64,000 nt of DNA from Marinomonas atlantica (GTDB lineage Bacteria; Pseudomonadota; Gammaproteobacteria; Pseudomonadales; Marinomonadaceae), in the NCBI RefSeq assembly GCF_001639725.1, contig NZ_LTAW01000006.1:186001-250000 (forward strand), read 5' to 3'. Below the pieces are notes generated by a model. The model made no database searches, was not told the DNA's origin, and worked only from the letters and a program-made list of their open reading frames with translations. The translations under genes were made by a program, and so were the position numbers. Shown piece by piece: positions 17,661-26,191 of this stretch (position 1 is the stretch's first letter; each line of letters opens with the position of its first letter).

Positions 17661-17691
17661 AAAACGGCAACTTAATATAAGTTGCCGTTTT
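17661..17691 (-). terminator. Rho-independent terminator after cheR
   Basis: AAAACGGCAACTTA pairs perfectly with TAAGTTGCCGTTTT around a 3-base loop, and T-residues follow on the minus strand. It lies about 25 bp after the cheR stop and separates cheVR from flgBCDE. Confidence 0.85.
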
Positions 17692-17714
17692 CTAAAAGCA
17701 GATAAAATTGGAGA

Positions 17715-18548
17715 TCACTTTGCGCGGTAAACAATACCGGGATGACACTGAACAATTTCAAACATAGAAGACAGGCCACTTAATGCTTCAGACCCACCAA
17801 GGAAAAGATATCCTCCTGGGTTTAGCGCTGCATGCATACGCTTTAAGATATCAAGCTTGGTGTCGGCAGTGAAATAAATAAGCACATTGCGGCAAAATAT
17901 CACATCAAATTTACCCAACGAAGAGAAAGAGTCAATTAAGTTAAGATGACGAAAATCCACTCGTGAAGCAATGTTTGGCTTTACCTTCCACGTTGTATCA
18001 CTCAATTTATCAAAATAACGCTTCTGGTTTTCAGGGCTCAAACCACGAGCAATTGCTAAACTATCGTATTCGGCTTGCTTAGCGTGCTTGAGAATATTGG
18101 TACAAATATCCGTCGCAACAATACGCTCGCCAGCCTTAAGCAAGCCAGGTTTGGACTGTTTAAGCTCTTCTAATATCATACTAATAGAATACGGCTCTTG
18201 GCCCGTTGAGGAAGCCGCAGACCAAATTTTTACCGGACGCTTGTCAAACTGAGGCAAAATAATGTCTTTTAGTATTTTGAAAGGGTGTGCGTCTCGAAAC
18301 CATAACGTCTCGTTAGTAGTCATCGCATTGATCACTTCTTCTCGAAGTTTCGATGTTCGACCACCTCGCGATAAAGCATCAACAAGCTCTTCAATTTTAG
18401 AAAATTTTTCACGCTCCAACAGCTTACCTAAGCGGCTAGCCACTAAGTACTGTTTGTTATCACTTAGCGATATGCCACTCTCTTTCTCTAGGTATTTACG
18501 AAAACGATCGTATCCTTGAGGCGAGATAGTATTCGAACTACTCAGCAT
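17715..18548 (-). CDS. cheR: Chemotaxis protein methyltransferase CheR
   Basis: The 277-residue enzyme transfers methyl groups from SAM to glutamates of chemoreceptors. The N-terminal helical CheR_N domain (about 10-70) is followed by the SAM-binding Rossmann domain: IWSAASSTGQEPYSISMILE (109-128), IVATDICTNILKHAKQAEYD and the conserved FDVIFCRNVLIYFT. No TPR tail is present, so it is the simple CheR type. It follows cheV by 44 bp. The cheV-cheR pair next to flgB is a common gammaproteobacterial arrangement. Confidence 0.96.
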   Translation of the reverse strand: MLSSSNTISPQGYDRFRKYLEKESGISLSDNKQYLVASRLGKLLEREKFSKIEELVDALSRGGRTSKLREEVINAMTTNETLWFRDAHPFKILKDIILPQFDKRPVKIWSAASSTGQEPYSISMILEELKQSKPGLLKAGERIVATDICTNILKHAKQAEYDSLAIARGLSPENQKRYFDKLSDTTWKVKPNIASRVDFRHLNLIDSFSSLGKFDVIFCRNVLIYFTADTKLDILKRMHAALNPGGYLFLGGSEALSGLSSMFEIVQCHPGIVYRAK

Positions 18549-18592
18549 TCATGCTCCTTAATAGCAAGTCACCAAACTGCACGCTGCTTTAT

Positions 18593-19525
18593 TTAAGCTT
18601 CTTCTTTCGCCGCAACGGTTTCAATGGCAATACGCGCAAGTTCATCGGGTTGGAACTTGGCCAAGAAACCATCTGCTCCGACCTTTTTAACCATTGCTTC
18701 GTTAAACACACCACTTAATGAGGTATGTAAAAGAATAAACAAATCTTGAAGACGGCTATCATTTCGAATCGCCGTTGTCAGTGTATAACCATCCATTTCC
18801 GGCATTTCAATATCCGAAATAACCATCGAAAAGTGCTCGGTTACATCGACACCATCTCCAACTAGGTTTTTCAAATAGTCAAAAGCCTCTTTACCATCAC
18901 AAAGAACGGTAGTAGCAAAACCGACCTGCTCCATACAACGCTTAATTTGCTTACGTGCCACAGAAGAGTCGTCGACGATTAGAATATGATGTTCTTTAGC
19001 ATTTTCTTGAACATCGTCGGTCACAATACCAGTTGAAATGTCTTGACGAGTCGGCGCTACTTCGGAAAGAATCTGCTCAACATCGATAATCTCAACCATT
19101 TCTTTATCAACCTGACAAACAGCCGTCAAATAGTTGTCGTTAGACAAACCTTTTGGTGGTGGCTGAATATCACTCCAATTCATGTTCACAATACGCTCAA
19201 CACCACGGACCAAGAACCCTTGAATTCGACGATTGTATTCAGTAATGATTACAAAGCAGTTCTGGATGTTCTCAATTGGACTAGCACCTGTTGCTAGGCC
19301 TAAATCGAGAATTGGAATGGTGCCACCACGAATATGTGCAACACCTCTAACAACAGGACTGCTGTGCGGCATCGTTGTTAGTTTTGGACACTGCAATACT
19401 TCCTTCACTTTAAAGACGTTGATACCGTAAATCTGCTTGCCGTTCAATCGGAAAAGCAAAAGTTCTAGACGGTTTTCCCCGACGAGTTGGGTACGTTGGT
19501 TTACGCTCTCGAGAACTCCGGCCAT
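18593..19525 (-). CDS. cheV: Chemotaxis coupling protein CheV (CheW-receiver fusion)
   Basis: The 310-residue protein has an N-terminal CheW-like domain (about 15-160; VVRGVAHIRGGTIPILDLGL and similar) and a C-terminal receiver domain (about 178-305). The receiver shows DD at 185-186, the phospho-acceptor Asp at ~238 (VISDIEMPEMDGYTL), the Thr/Ser switch in LLHTSLSG and a Lys near 283-290. It links receptors to CheA, and receiver phosphorylation is thought to tune adaptation. It is divergent from flgA with a 126-bp gap in which I find no convincing RpoN or FliA site. Confidence 0.96.
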   Translation of the reverse strand: MAGVLESVNQRTQLVGENRLELLLFRLNGKQIYGINVFKVKEVLQCPKLTTMPHSSPVVRGVAHIRGGTIPILDLGLATGASPIENIQNCFVIITEYNRRIQGFLVRGVERIVNMNWSDIQPPPKGLSNDNYLTAVCQVDKEMVEIIDVEQILSEVAPTRQDISTGIVTDDVQENAKEHHILIVDDSSVARKQIKRCMEQVGFATTVLCDGKEAFDYLKNLVGDGVDVTEHFSMVISDIEMPEMDGYTLTTAIRNDSRLQDLFILLHTSLSGVFNEAMVKKVGADGFLAKFQPDELARIAIETVAAKEEA

Positions 19526-19651
19526 AAAGCCTCCTAAAATATACGCTCAAATATGAAGGGAGAAACCCTATTGTTATGAAAAACCTTCATCAAATGATAG
19601 AGTGATTTTGTAATTTTTACTAACCCTTGTCGACATCCTTGGAGATTTACG

Positions 19652-20341
19652 ATGGGTCGCGTCAAGCTTCTGACCATATTACTCTTTTTTCATGCTGCTT
19701 GGAGTAGTGCGTCACAAATAGACACTCAAATAGAACAATTCATCGCACAGGTTGAACACAAAAGGTTACAAAGCACCTATCCTAGTGCCCGAATCCACAT
19801 TCAGGTTCAAAATAAAGTCGCATTAAATTACCTACCTGAATGTAACCATGACATTCATATTGAGAACCAACGGCCAGATGCAGTCAGCCGAACAACCTAT
19901 TCAATCAGTTGTAAGACACCAACTTGGAAATCGTATGTGCCTGTCGAGCAAAGTATTTTCATAGAAGGCATCAAGGCAACATCACCTATTGCACGAGGTG
20001 AGCGTATCAATCAACAAAACACAGGCATCGGTGAAGTGGAACTGTCATCACTTCGCGGCCACCTTTATACTGGTACTAACCCACCCTACGGGTTAATAGC
20101 TTCACGAAATATACGCATCAATAACTTCATTACAGATCACGTTACAGAACAGCCAGATTTAATTAAAAAAGGCAGTAACGTGTTAATAACGGCTCAAAGC
20201 AACAGTATTGTTGTAAGAATGAATGGTGTGGCATTAGAAGATGGCATAAAAGGCCAACAAATACGCGTGAAAAATACCAGTTCTGGTCGAATTATATACG
20301 GAAAAGTTGTCAGTGACGCTGAGGTTTTAGTAAACTATTAG
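19652..20341 (+). CDS. flgA: Flagellar P-ring assembly chaperone FlgA
   Basis: The 229-residue periplasmic protein starts with a signal peptide (MGRVKLLTILLFFHAAWSSA). The C-terminal half has the SAF/ChapFlgA pattern: SPIARGERINQQNTGIGEVE, then NPPYGLIASRNIRINNFITD, KKGSNVLITAQSNSIVVRMN and a final IRVKNTSSGRIIYGKV. It helps FlgI form the P ring. It heads the plus-strand flgA-flgM-flgN run, although flgM has its own promoter 111 bp downstream. Confidence 0.95.
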   Translation: MGRVKLLTILLFFHAAWSSASQIDTQIEQFIAQVEHKRLQSTYPSARIHIQVQNKVALNYLPECNHDIHIENQRPDAVSRTTYSISCKTPTWKSYVPVEQSIFIEGIKATSPIARGERINQQNTGIGEVELSSLRGHLYTGTNPPYGLIASRNIRINNFITDHVTEQPDLIKKGSNVLITAQSNSIVVRMNGVALEDGIKGQQIRVKNTSSGRIIYGKVVSDAEVLVNY

Positions 20342-20391
20342 GTAATAGCGACTTGCTATCTTCGGTTGAAGAAAATAGTTCAAATAAGATC

Positions 20392-20418
20392 TAAAGTTTG
20401 AACGCAGTTGACCGATAA
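20392..20418 (+). promoter_or_regulatory. Sigma-28 (FliA) type promoter of flgM
   Basis: The site is TAAAGTTT, 11 bases, then ACCGATAA. The -35 is a perfect match, the -10 has one mismatch and spacing is exact, which makes it the best FliA site in the window. It lies 34 bp before flgM. FliA-driven flgM gives the known negative feedback on FliA. Confidence 0.92.
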
Positions 20419-20452
20419 CTGAGTTAGCGGACTAAATCTGGAGGTAAGCAAC

Positions 20453-20764
20453 ATGGCAATTAATATTTCTGGTGTAGGTACACAACCTTCCCTATCGACC
20501 AACAAAAATGAGCGTCTTCAAAAAGAAGAAGCTACTCACTCATCACAGACTTCAAATGTAAACAGCAATGAAGCTCTATCTGATGATACGGTTCAGTTAA
20601 GCAGCGTAGCGCAATCATTACAGGTCAAAGGCTCTGATGCCGAGGCAAATGTAGATATGGATAAAGTTGAACAAATCAAGCAAGCCATTGCCGCTGGTGA
20701 GTACAAAATCGATACAGAAAAATTAGCTAGCAATATGCTATCCATGGATGCTTTATTTAGCTAA
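20453..20764 (+). CDS. flgM: Anti-sigma-28 factor FlgM
   Basis: The 103-residue protein holds FliA inactive until it is exported through the finished hook-basal body. The N-terminal half is Ser/Asn/Gln-rich and probably disordered. The C-terminal half has the sigma-binding helices (DDTVQLSSVAQSLQ, then VDMDKVEQIKQAIAAGEYKI, and a final LASNMLSMD). Length matches the family. A Shine-Dalgarno sequence (CTGGAGG) precedes the ATG, and flgN follows 18 bp later. Confidence 0.95.
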   Translation: MAINISGVGTQPSLSTNKNERLQKEEATHSSQTSNVNSNEALSDDTVQLSSVAQSLQVKGSDAEANVDMDKVEQIKQAIAAGEYKIDTEKLASNMLSMDALFS

Positions 20765-20782
20765 TAATGGGCTGAATTTTTT

Positions 20783-21259
20783 ATGATCCCGCTTGCTCCC
20801 CTGCTTACTCAAATCAAAGAAAACCTCGAACAGCTGTCCGAGGTTTTATTGCGTGAACGTTCCGCACTAGCAACCGCTACGCCAGATGATATTCTTCAAC
20901 TTGCTTCAGAAAAGAAAACTCTGCTCGACAACATCGACACAGCAAATGCAAAGCGTCGAAGTATGTTAATTAAATTTGGCATTATTGATAATAAAAACCC
21001 TTCCGATACACAGTTTCTGTCTTGGCTAGACGATCAACCTAACATGGGCGATATAAAAACCTTAGTAGAAGTATGCAATACGCTTCTAGACCAATGCAAA
21101 CGTGAAAATAATACCAATGCCCGAATTTTAGCCACGCTACAAAAACGAAATAAAACCTTGTTCGAGATGCTTCAAGGCCATAATCGCAAAAACAAAGTCT
21201 ACACCTCAAATGGCAATACACGCCCTGTCAGCAGTAAGCACACCATTGGTCGTGCGTAA
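20783..21259 (+). CDS. flgN: FlgN family export chaperone
   Basis: The 158-residue, strongly helical cytosolic protein has the FlgN pattern: an N-terminal amphipathic helix (LLTQIKENLEQLSEVLLRER), LASEKKTLLDNIDTANAKRR, and a C-terminal NNTNARILATLQKRNKTLFE segment. FlgN carries FlgK and FlgL to the export gate; both are encoded in this window. Its position right after flgM is the standard arrangement. Confidence 0.92.
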   Translation: MIPLAPLLTQIKENLEQLSEVLLRERSALATATPDDILQLASEKKTLLDNIDTANAKRRSMLIKFGIIDNKNPSDTQFLSWLDDQPNMGDIKTLVEVCNTLLDQCKRENNTNARILATLQKRNKTLFEMLQGHNRKNKVYTSNGNTRPVSSKHTIGRA

Positions 21260-21316
21260 CACACTAACTCTGGATTAAAATCCCATAAAAAACAGCAAGC
21301 TAGATGACGCCTAGTG

Positions 21317-21345
21317 TTGGTATATGAGGATCAAATTGCTATAAT
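21317..21345 (+). promoter_or_regulatory. Sigma-70 promoter of tRNA-Arg
   Basis: TTGGTA (21317-21322), a 17-base spacer and a perfect TATAAT (21340-21345) place the start near 21351, a few bases before the mature tRNA. The GC-rich CCGC following the -10 is typical of stable-RNA promoters. Confidence 0.7.
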
Positions 21346-21354
21346 CCGCAACAT

Positions 21355-21430
21355 GTCCCCATAGGTAAACAGGATATACCTGCTGCCTCCTAAGCGGCTA
21401 TTCCAGGTTCGAGTCCTGGTGGGGACACCA
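21355..21430 (+). tRNA. tRNA-Arg (anticodon CCT)
   Basis: The 76-nt cloverleaf includes an encoded CCA. The acceptor stem is GTCCCCA/TGGGGAC. The anticodon stem GCTGC/GCGGC carries the loop CTCCTAA with anticodon CCT, decoding AGG. The T arm is CCAGG-TTCGAGT-CCTGG. It lies between flgN and the convergent chemoreceptor gene. I see no integrase or repeated tRNA 3' end nearby, so no sign that it serves as an integration site in this window. Confidence 0.95.
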
Positions 21431-21445
21431 TTATCTAGCTTTTCT

Positions 21446-22750
21446 CTATGGACGCATCGCTTCTACCATTTGTACAAACTGCTCGACACCATCTTTAACT
21501 TCTTCTAATCCTTGCGAAACATTGTTAATGCTTTCTTCTCCATGAGTAGCAATACCGGATACTGAGGCCAATGATGCATCAATACGTTTAATCAATTCAT
21601 GGTTCAGCTCTACAACTCTTGATATCTCAGAAGTAGCGTCAGAACTATTACTGGCTAGCTGACGCACTTCATCAGCAACAACAGAAAAGCCTCTTCCAGC
21701 CTCACCAGCGCGAGCCGCTTAAATGGCCGCATTTAATGCCAATAAATTGGTTTGATCTGCAATAGACCGAATTGTGACAACAATATCTGAAATATTTTTA
21801 AATTGAGCCATTAATTCATTGCCCACATTAGTGGCTTCTGCGACTTGTTTTGCAATGCTTTGAGAAATTCCAACTGCCTCACTTAGCACCTGAACAGCAT
21901 TGGTTGTAATTTGGCTGGTTTGCTCTGAAGTGGCTGCAGCCATATCGACCGCATTTAAAGTAAGGGATACACGTTCAGTAATGTCTGAAGAAAATTTAAT
22001 GACTTGGACTACGTTACCGTGTTCATCAAGTATAGGATTGTAAGTGGCTTCTACCCAAACAACGTCACCAGTTTTATTAAATCTTTTAAATCGGCCAATT
22101 CTTGATTCGCCGTTCGATAGTGCTGTCCAGAAATTTGAGTTATTACGATAGAATTCCTCATCACAGAATATACGATGATGCTGACCTTGAATCTCATGCT
22201 TTGCATAGCCCATAACATCTAGAAAGTTTTGATTTGCATCGATAATTGTGCCATCAGGTTCAAACTTAATAACCGCTTGAGAACGATCTAATGCCTCAAG
22301 AATGGCTTCTTTATCATTCAACTCAATTTCTGTTTTGGTAACGTCATTACATATTTTAATGACTCCAGTAACTTGACCCGAATCATCTTTAACTGGGAAG
22401 TAGTTCGCTTCAAGGTATAAGGTTTTGCCATTCTTATGAATTCGCGGAAACTTGCCCGAAATAGTTTTACCAGAGGCTAAATCAGACCAGAAACGTTTGT
22501 ACTCTTCAGAATTTACATAATTAAATGAACAAAATACTTTATGATGCTTTCCAACAATTTCCTCTAAGGAATAACCTACAGCCTCAAGAAAAATATCGTT
22601 AGCATTGAGAATATTGCCATTTGCGTCAAAATTAATAAAAGCAGTATTAGCTCGAATTGCTCTTAGCTCATTTCGGCATTCCCCCGACTCTTTATACTGC
22701 TCTAGGGCAACTTTCTCTGCCGTTTTTTTTCGATCTTTAGAAAAAAACAT
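21446..22750 (-). pseudogene. BdlA-like PAS-PAS chemoreceptor interrupted by one in-frame stop
   Basis: Read through, this encodes about 434 residues with two PAS domains (about 30-145 and 150-265; both carry a DGTI/NGNI, N-x-N-F, GY, E-I, G-x-HH-x-FC pattern) and a short MCP signalling domain. No membrane segments are seen. This is the architecture and size of Pseudomonas BdlA, a soluble receptor for biofilm dispersal. At codon 344 the nearly invariant hairpin-tip sequence NLLALNAAIEAARAGE has TAA in place of the Glu codon, and the frame continues cleanly as AARAGEAGRGFSVVADEVRQ to 21446. The truncated product would lose the CheA/CheW-contacting tip. A base error in the assembly is possible, since GAA to TAA is a single change. 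Confidence 0.85.
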
Positions 22751-23032
22751 AAACTAACTCCCTAGGTCTTATTTTCCATTTTTTAGCAACTCAACTTTTT
22801 TATAACAGCGCATGAACAATAAAACTATCAGCCCACTTTAAATGCAAACTTGAGAAAATAGTGCACTTTTTGTGTACGTTATAATTAATTCATCAGCCGA
22901 ATAAACTGTTATATGAAACAATAATAAAATCCTATCCCCGTCACTTAACTTATCTTATGCGACCCATAGGGTGGCAGTTTCAACGAAATTCGCTATTATG
23001 CCGCCTTTGATTTTTAAGATAGAGATCACTCA

Positions 23033-24250
23033 GTGAAGCAAGTCATCATCATTGGCGCAGGCCCAGCAGGTTTAATGGCTGCAGAAGTTATTCAAGCTGC
23101 AGGTCACCAAGTTCATATTTACGATGCTATGCCCAGTGCCTGCCGTAAATTTTTACTTGCCGGCATTGGTGGAATGAACATTACCCACTCTGAGCCTTTT
23201 GAAGACTTTATTACGCGCTACTATGAGAAATCACAGTGGCTTGAATCCTCTATAAACGCCTTTAATGCCGATACACTGCGCCAATGGATTCATGACCTAG
23301 GTATTGAAACATTTGTCGGTACTTCTGGACGCGTCTTTCCTGAAAAAATGAAAGCGGCCCCTCTCCTGCGCAATTGGCTAAAACGCCTAAAAGAGGCAGG
23401 AGTAGAATTTCATATGCGTCATAAGTTGATCGAACTAGATGGCCTTAATGCTACGTTTAATTATGAAGGGCTTGATAAGACCAAAAGTGCAGATGCGATT
23501 CTATTGGCCATGGGGGGAGCCAGTTGGCCAAAGCTTGGCTCAGATGGCAAGTGGGCGAGCGTATTATCTCGTCAAGGGGTAGATATTACGCCACTAGAAA
23601 GCACCAACTGTGGTTTTTACAGCCGTTGGAGCGAGCACTTACAAACAAATTTAGCGGGCGCTCCGCTGAAAGGTGTTAGCTTTACGATGGCATTGCCAAA
23701 CGGCCAAACTATGACTCAAAAGGGTGAGTGCATCGTCACACGCGATGGTATGGAAGGTAGCTTAATCTATGCGTTTTCAAAGTATCTACGTGACGCTATC
23801 AATCTACGCGGCGAAGGTCATCTGAGTATCAACTTATTGCCAGATTTGACCCATGAACAGCTTGAACAAAAACTCAGTAATACCAAGCCCAAAGAGTCGC
23901 TAGCAAAATATCTGAAGCGAACAATTAAGCTCGACAGCATTAAATCGGCTCTGCTTTATGAAACCTACAGAAAAGAAGATTTCGATACCCCAGTGAAATT
24001 AGCGCGTTGCTTACAAGCTATTCCAGTTTCGTTTTATAAAACCAAACCCATTGATGAAGTTATATCTACTGCGGGTGGTGTCAGCCAAAATAGTGTTAAC
24101 CAATATTTCATGATCAAACGTCTACCAGGCGTATTTTGCGCAGGCGAAATGCTGGATTGGGAAGCACCAACAGGTGGTTATCTACTGACAGCGTGCTTTG
24201 CGACAGGGCGACGTGCCGGCGAAGGCGTTTGTCGATTACTTGCTGAGTAG
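23033..24250 (+). CDS. NAD(P)/FAD-dependent oxidoreductase, HI0933/YhiN-like family (TIGR03862 type)
   Basis: The 405-residue flavoprotein starts at a GTG. The dinucleotide-binding motif GAGPAGLMAAEV lies at residues 8-19. Family hallmarks are KFLLAGIGGMNITHSEP (about 40-56), FPEKMKAAPLLRNWLKRL (102-120), LLAMGGASWPKLGSDG (160-175) and the C-terminal STAGGVSQ and GEMLDWEAPTGGYLLTACFA. These proteins resemble the HI0933 group of predicted flavoprotein reductases, and no physiological substrate is established. It stands alone between the broken receptor and the convergent LysR gene. Confidence 0.88.
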   Translation: MKQVIIIGAGPAGLMAAEVIQAAGHQVHIYDAMPSACRKFLLAGIGGMNITHSEPFEDFITRYYEKSQWLESSINAFNADTLRQWIHDLGIETFVGTSGRVFPEKMKAAPLLRNWLKRLKEAGVEFHMRHKLIELDGLNATFNYEGLDKTKSADAILLAMGGASWPKLGSDGKWASVLSRQGVDITPLESTNCGFYSRWSEHLQTNLAGAPLKGVSFTMALPNGQTMTQKGECIVTRDGMEGSLIYAFSKYLRDAINLRGEGHLSINLLPDLTHEQLEQKLSNTKPKESLAKYLKRTIKLDSIKSALLYETYRKEDFDTPVKLARCLQAIPVSFYKTKPIDEVISTAGGVSQNSVNQYFMIKRLPGVFCAGEMLDWEAPTGGYLLTACFATGRRAGEGVCRLLAE

Positions 24251-24263
24251 GCTCTAGCTTGCA

Positions 24264-25184
24264 CTACAGCGATTGGTTGATTAACGATTGCCAAAATTGC
24301 GTCAGATTGGGGTTGTGGTTGGCACGTGCACGATACAAACGAATCTCTAATGGCACGTTCCAATTTACCGTACCAGCCAATGCCAGCGAACCGTAATTAA
24401 GAGAATCCGCCACCAAACGTTTTGGTAGCCAACCAATGCCGAAGCCCTCTTTGACCATCGCCTTAATACTGGCAGCATGAAGGTTACTTGCCAGTATCTG
24501 CAACTGCGGTACATCATGCTGTCGCTGAAGATGATGCTGAACAGCAGGCGCTAAAAACGTCATATCATCATAAGCAATGTAAGGAATTGGCTGTTTTCGC
24601 GTTCCTGGCAGTTCAAAAATGGGTTGGTTTTGCTTATCTGTCGCCACACACGGAACTAAAATCTCCCGGTCAATGGTGATGTATTCAAAGCGTTCTTCGT
24701 CCAATTCCTTTAAAAAACCAATCGCAGGATGCCAGAAACACAGCATCACATCACTCTCATTCGCCGTCATCGAGTTAATAAAATCAGCACCCGCCCACGC
24801 ACTCGACTTCATATTCACATCAATACTGATCCCTAAGGATTCTCCCAACGGCTCTACAAATTCTCGGTAATAACCCAGAAATAACGATTGTGTTGTAACA
24901 AACCGTATTTGTGATTTTTCTTGTTCTTTGATTTCAAGACAGCGTGTTTTCGTATCTCTAAGCTGTCGAGTAATCAGTTCAGCACTTTGTAAAAAGATCT
25001 CGCCTGCTGGCGTTAATGACAAAGGCAAGGTGTTGCGATCCACCAATGTGACCTTCATTTCCTCTTCAAGCAACTTAATGCGACGACTAAAGGTAGGCTG
25101 GGTTACATTCTGCTCATCCGCGGCACGGGAAAAGTGACGCGTTCTTGCCAAGGCGATAAAGTCTTCAAGCCATCTTATTTCCAT
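24264..25184 (-). CDS. LysR family transcriptional regulator
   Basis: The ~306-residue regulator has an N-terminal winged helix-turn-helix (WLEDFIALARTRHFSRAADE and QNVTQPTFSRRIKLLEE, residues 4-42) and a C-terminal effector domain. I chose the ATG at 25184 because GAGGAGGGG sits just upstream and the protein then starts at the usual MEIRWLEDF. The longer frame from 25211 would start inside the ABC gene. The start overlaps the end of the upstream ABC ATPase gene by 10 bp, so it is probably co-transcribed with that peptide transporter and may control it. The HTH resembles the HypT group, but that is not enough to assign a ligand. Confidence 0.9.
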   Translation of the reverse strand: MEIRWLEDFIALARTRHFSRAADEQNVTQPTFSRRIKLLEEEMKVTLVDRNTLPLSLTPAGEIFLQSAELITRQLRDTKTRCLEIKEQEKSQIRFVTTQSLFLGYYREFVEPLGESLGISIDVNMKSSAWAGADFINSMTANESDVMLCFWHPAIGFLKELDEERFEYITIDREILVPCVATDKQNQPIFELPGTRKQPIPYIAYDDMTFLAPAVQHHLQRQHDVPQLQILASNLHAASIKAMVKEGFGIGWLPKRLVADSLNYGSLALAGTVNWNVPLEIRLYRARANHNPNLTQFWQSLINQSL

Positions 25185-26191
25185 GCACGCCCCTCCTCTA
25201 CCGCATGACACGCCACTTGGCTGCCATCCGTTTGTAATTGCATGAGAGGAATTTGTTCATAGCAGCGTTGGTTTACCAAAGGGCAGCGACCACAAAAGCT
25301 ACAACCAGTCGGCTTTTCTAACGGTGTCGGCACTTCACCAGAAAGGTGAATCGGCTCTAAGGCTAAATTATCTAAACGCGGAATCGAAGACAACAGCGCT
25401 TGAGTATAAGGATGCTTGGGAGAACTAAACAGTTGTTGACGCGTCGCGACTTCACACACACGCCCTAAATACATGACCGCGACACGCGTTGCGAAATGCT
25501 CGACCACCGCTAAATCATGGGTGATAAACAAATACGTCAAGCCCAGCGCTTGCTGTTTATCCATCATAAGGTTTAACACTTGCGCTTGAACGGACACATC
25601 CAGCGCAGCCAAAGGCTCATCGGCAACAATCAGATCCGGCTCCACAGACAAAGCACGCGCGATGGAAATACGCTGTCGCTGTCCTCCAGAAAACTCATGT
25701 GGATAGCGATCTTCTGCGTCACTGCTTAGCCCTACCGATAGCAAAAGCTCTTCAATGAAAGCATCTACTTGTTGGCGATTCCAACCTGTATGGTGCAACA
25801 CAATCGCTTCGCGAAGAATTTGATACACCGTCATCCTAGGATTTAGCGAGGCATACGGGTTTTGAAACACCATTTGAATTTTTTGCCGATACGGCATGCG
25901 CTGCCGATCACTGAGATCATCAATACGTTCGCCTAAATACGCAATCTGTCCATGATCAGGACGCTCTAAGCCCATTAGCAAACGCGCTAAGGTCGACTTT
26001 CCGCATCCTGTTTCACCGACAACACACAAGGTTTCTCCCCGTTCAATGGTCAAATCAACGCCATTAATGGCAAAAACTTGATCCGATTTAACCGTTTGCG
26101 TTCGAGCACTTAACCAACTCGCCCAGCGCCACCCATTGCGACTCCGAAACGCTTTTTCTACGCCTTGTATCGACATCAAAGGCTTAGTCAT
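25175..26191 (-). CDS. Peptide/oligopeptide ABC transporter ATP-binding protein (DppF/OppF-like), cluster 1
   Basis: The ~338-residue ATPase has Walker A GETGCGKST, the signature LSGGQ-type EFSGGQRQR, Walker B LIVADEPLAALD and a switch His in FITHDLAVV. The C-terminal OppF-type Cys cluster (CSFCGRCPLVNQRC) is the usual oligopeptide ABC extension. The ATG at 26191 overlaps the preceding stop (ATGACTAA). The extra 55 residues obtained from an upstream start lie inside the neighbouring gene and are not family-like. It is the fifth gene of a five-gene importer, with LysR following. Confidence 0.94.
   Translation of the reverse strand: MTKPLMSIQGVEKAFRSRNGWRWASWLSARTQTVKSDQVFAINGVDLTIERGETLCVVGETGCGKSTLARLLMGLERPDHGQIAYLGERIDDLSDRQRMPYRQKIQMVFQNPYASLNPRMTVYQILREAIVLHHTGWNRQQVDAFIEELLLSVGLSSDAEDRYPHEFSGGQRQRISIARALSVEPDLIVADEPLAALDVSVQAQVLNLMMDKQQALGLTYLFITHDLAVVEHFATRVAVMYLGRVCEVATRQQLFSSPKHPYTQALLSSIPRLDNLALEPIHLSGEVPTPLEKPTGCSFCGRCPLVNQRCYEQIPLMQLQTDGSQVACHAVEEGRAWK

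Noticed and set aside
21355-21430. tRNA-Arg as an integration site for a mobile island
   Set aside because: No integrase, no repeated tRNA 3' end and no change in gene character on either side; both flanks are ordinary flagellar and chemotaxis genes.
22826-22855. Possible FliA-type promoter for the BdlA-like receptor
   Set aside because: The -10-like and -35-like elements are both imperfect and the spacing is 13 instead of 11 bases.
25185-25211. Longer N-terminus for the LysR regulator
   Set aside because: The extra nine residues lie in the ABC gene and would cover the ribosome binding site of the better ATG at 25184.
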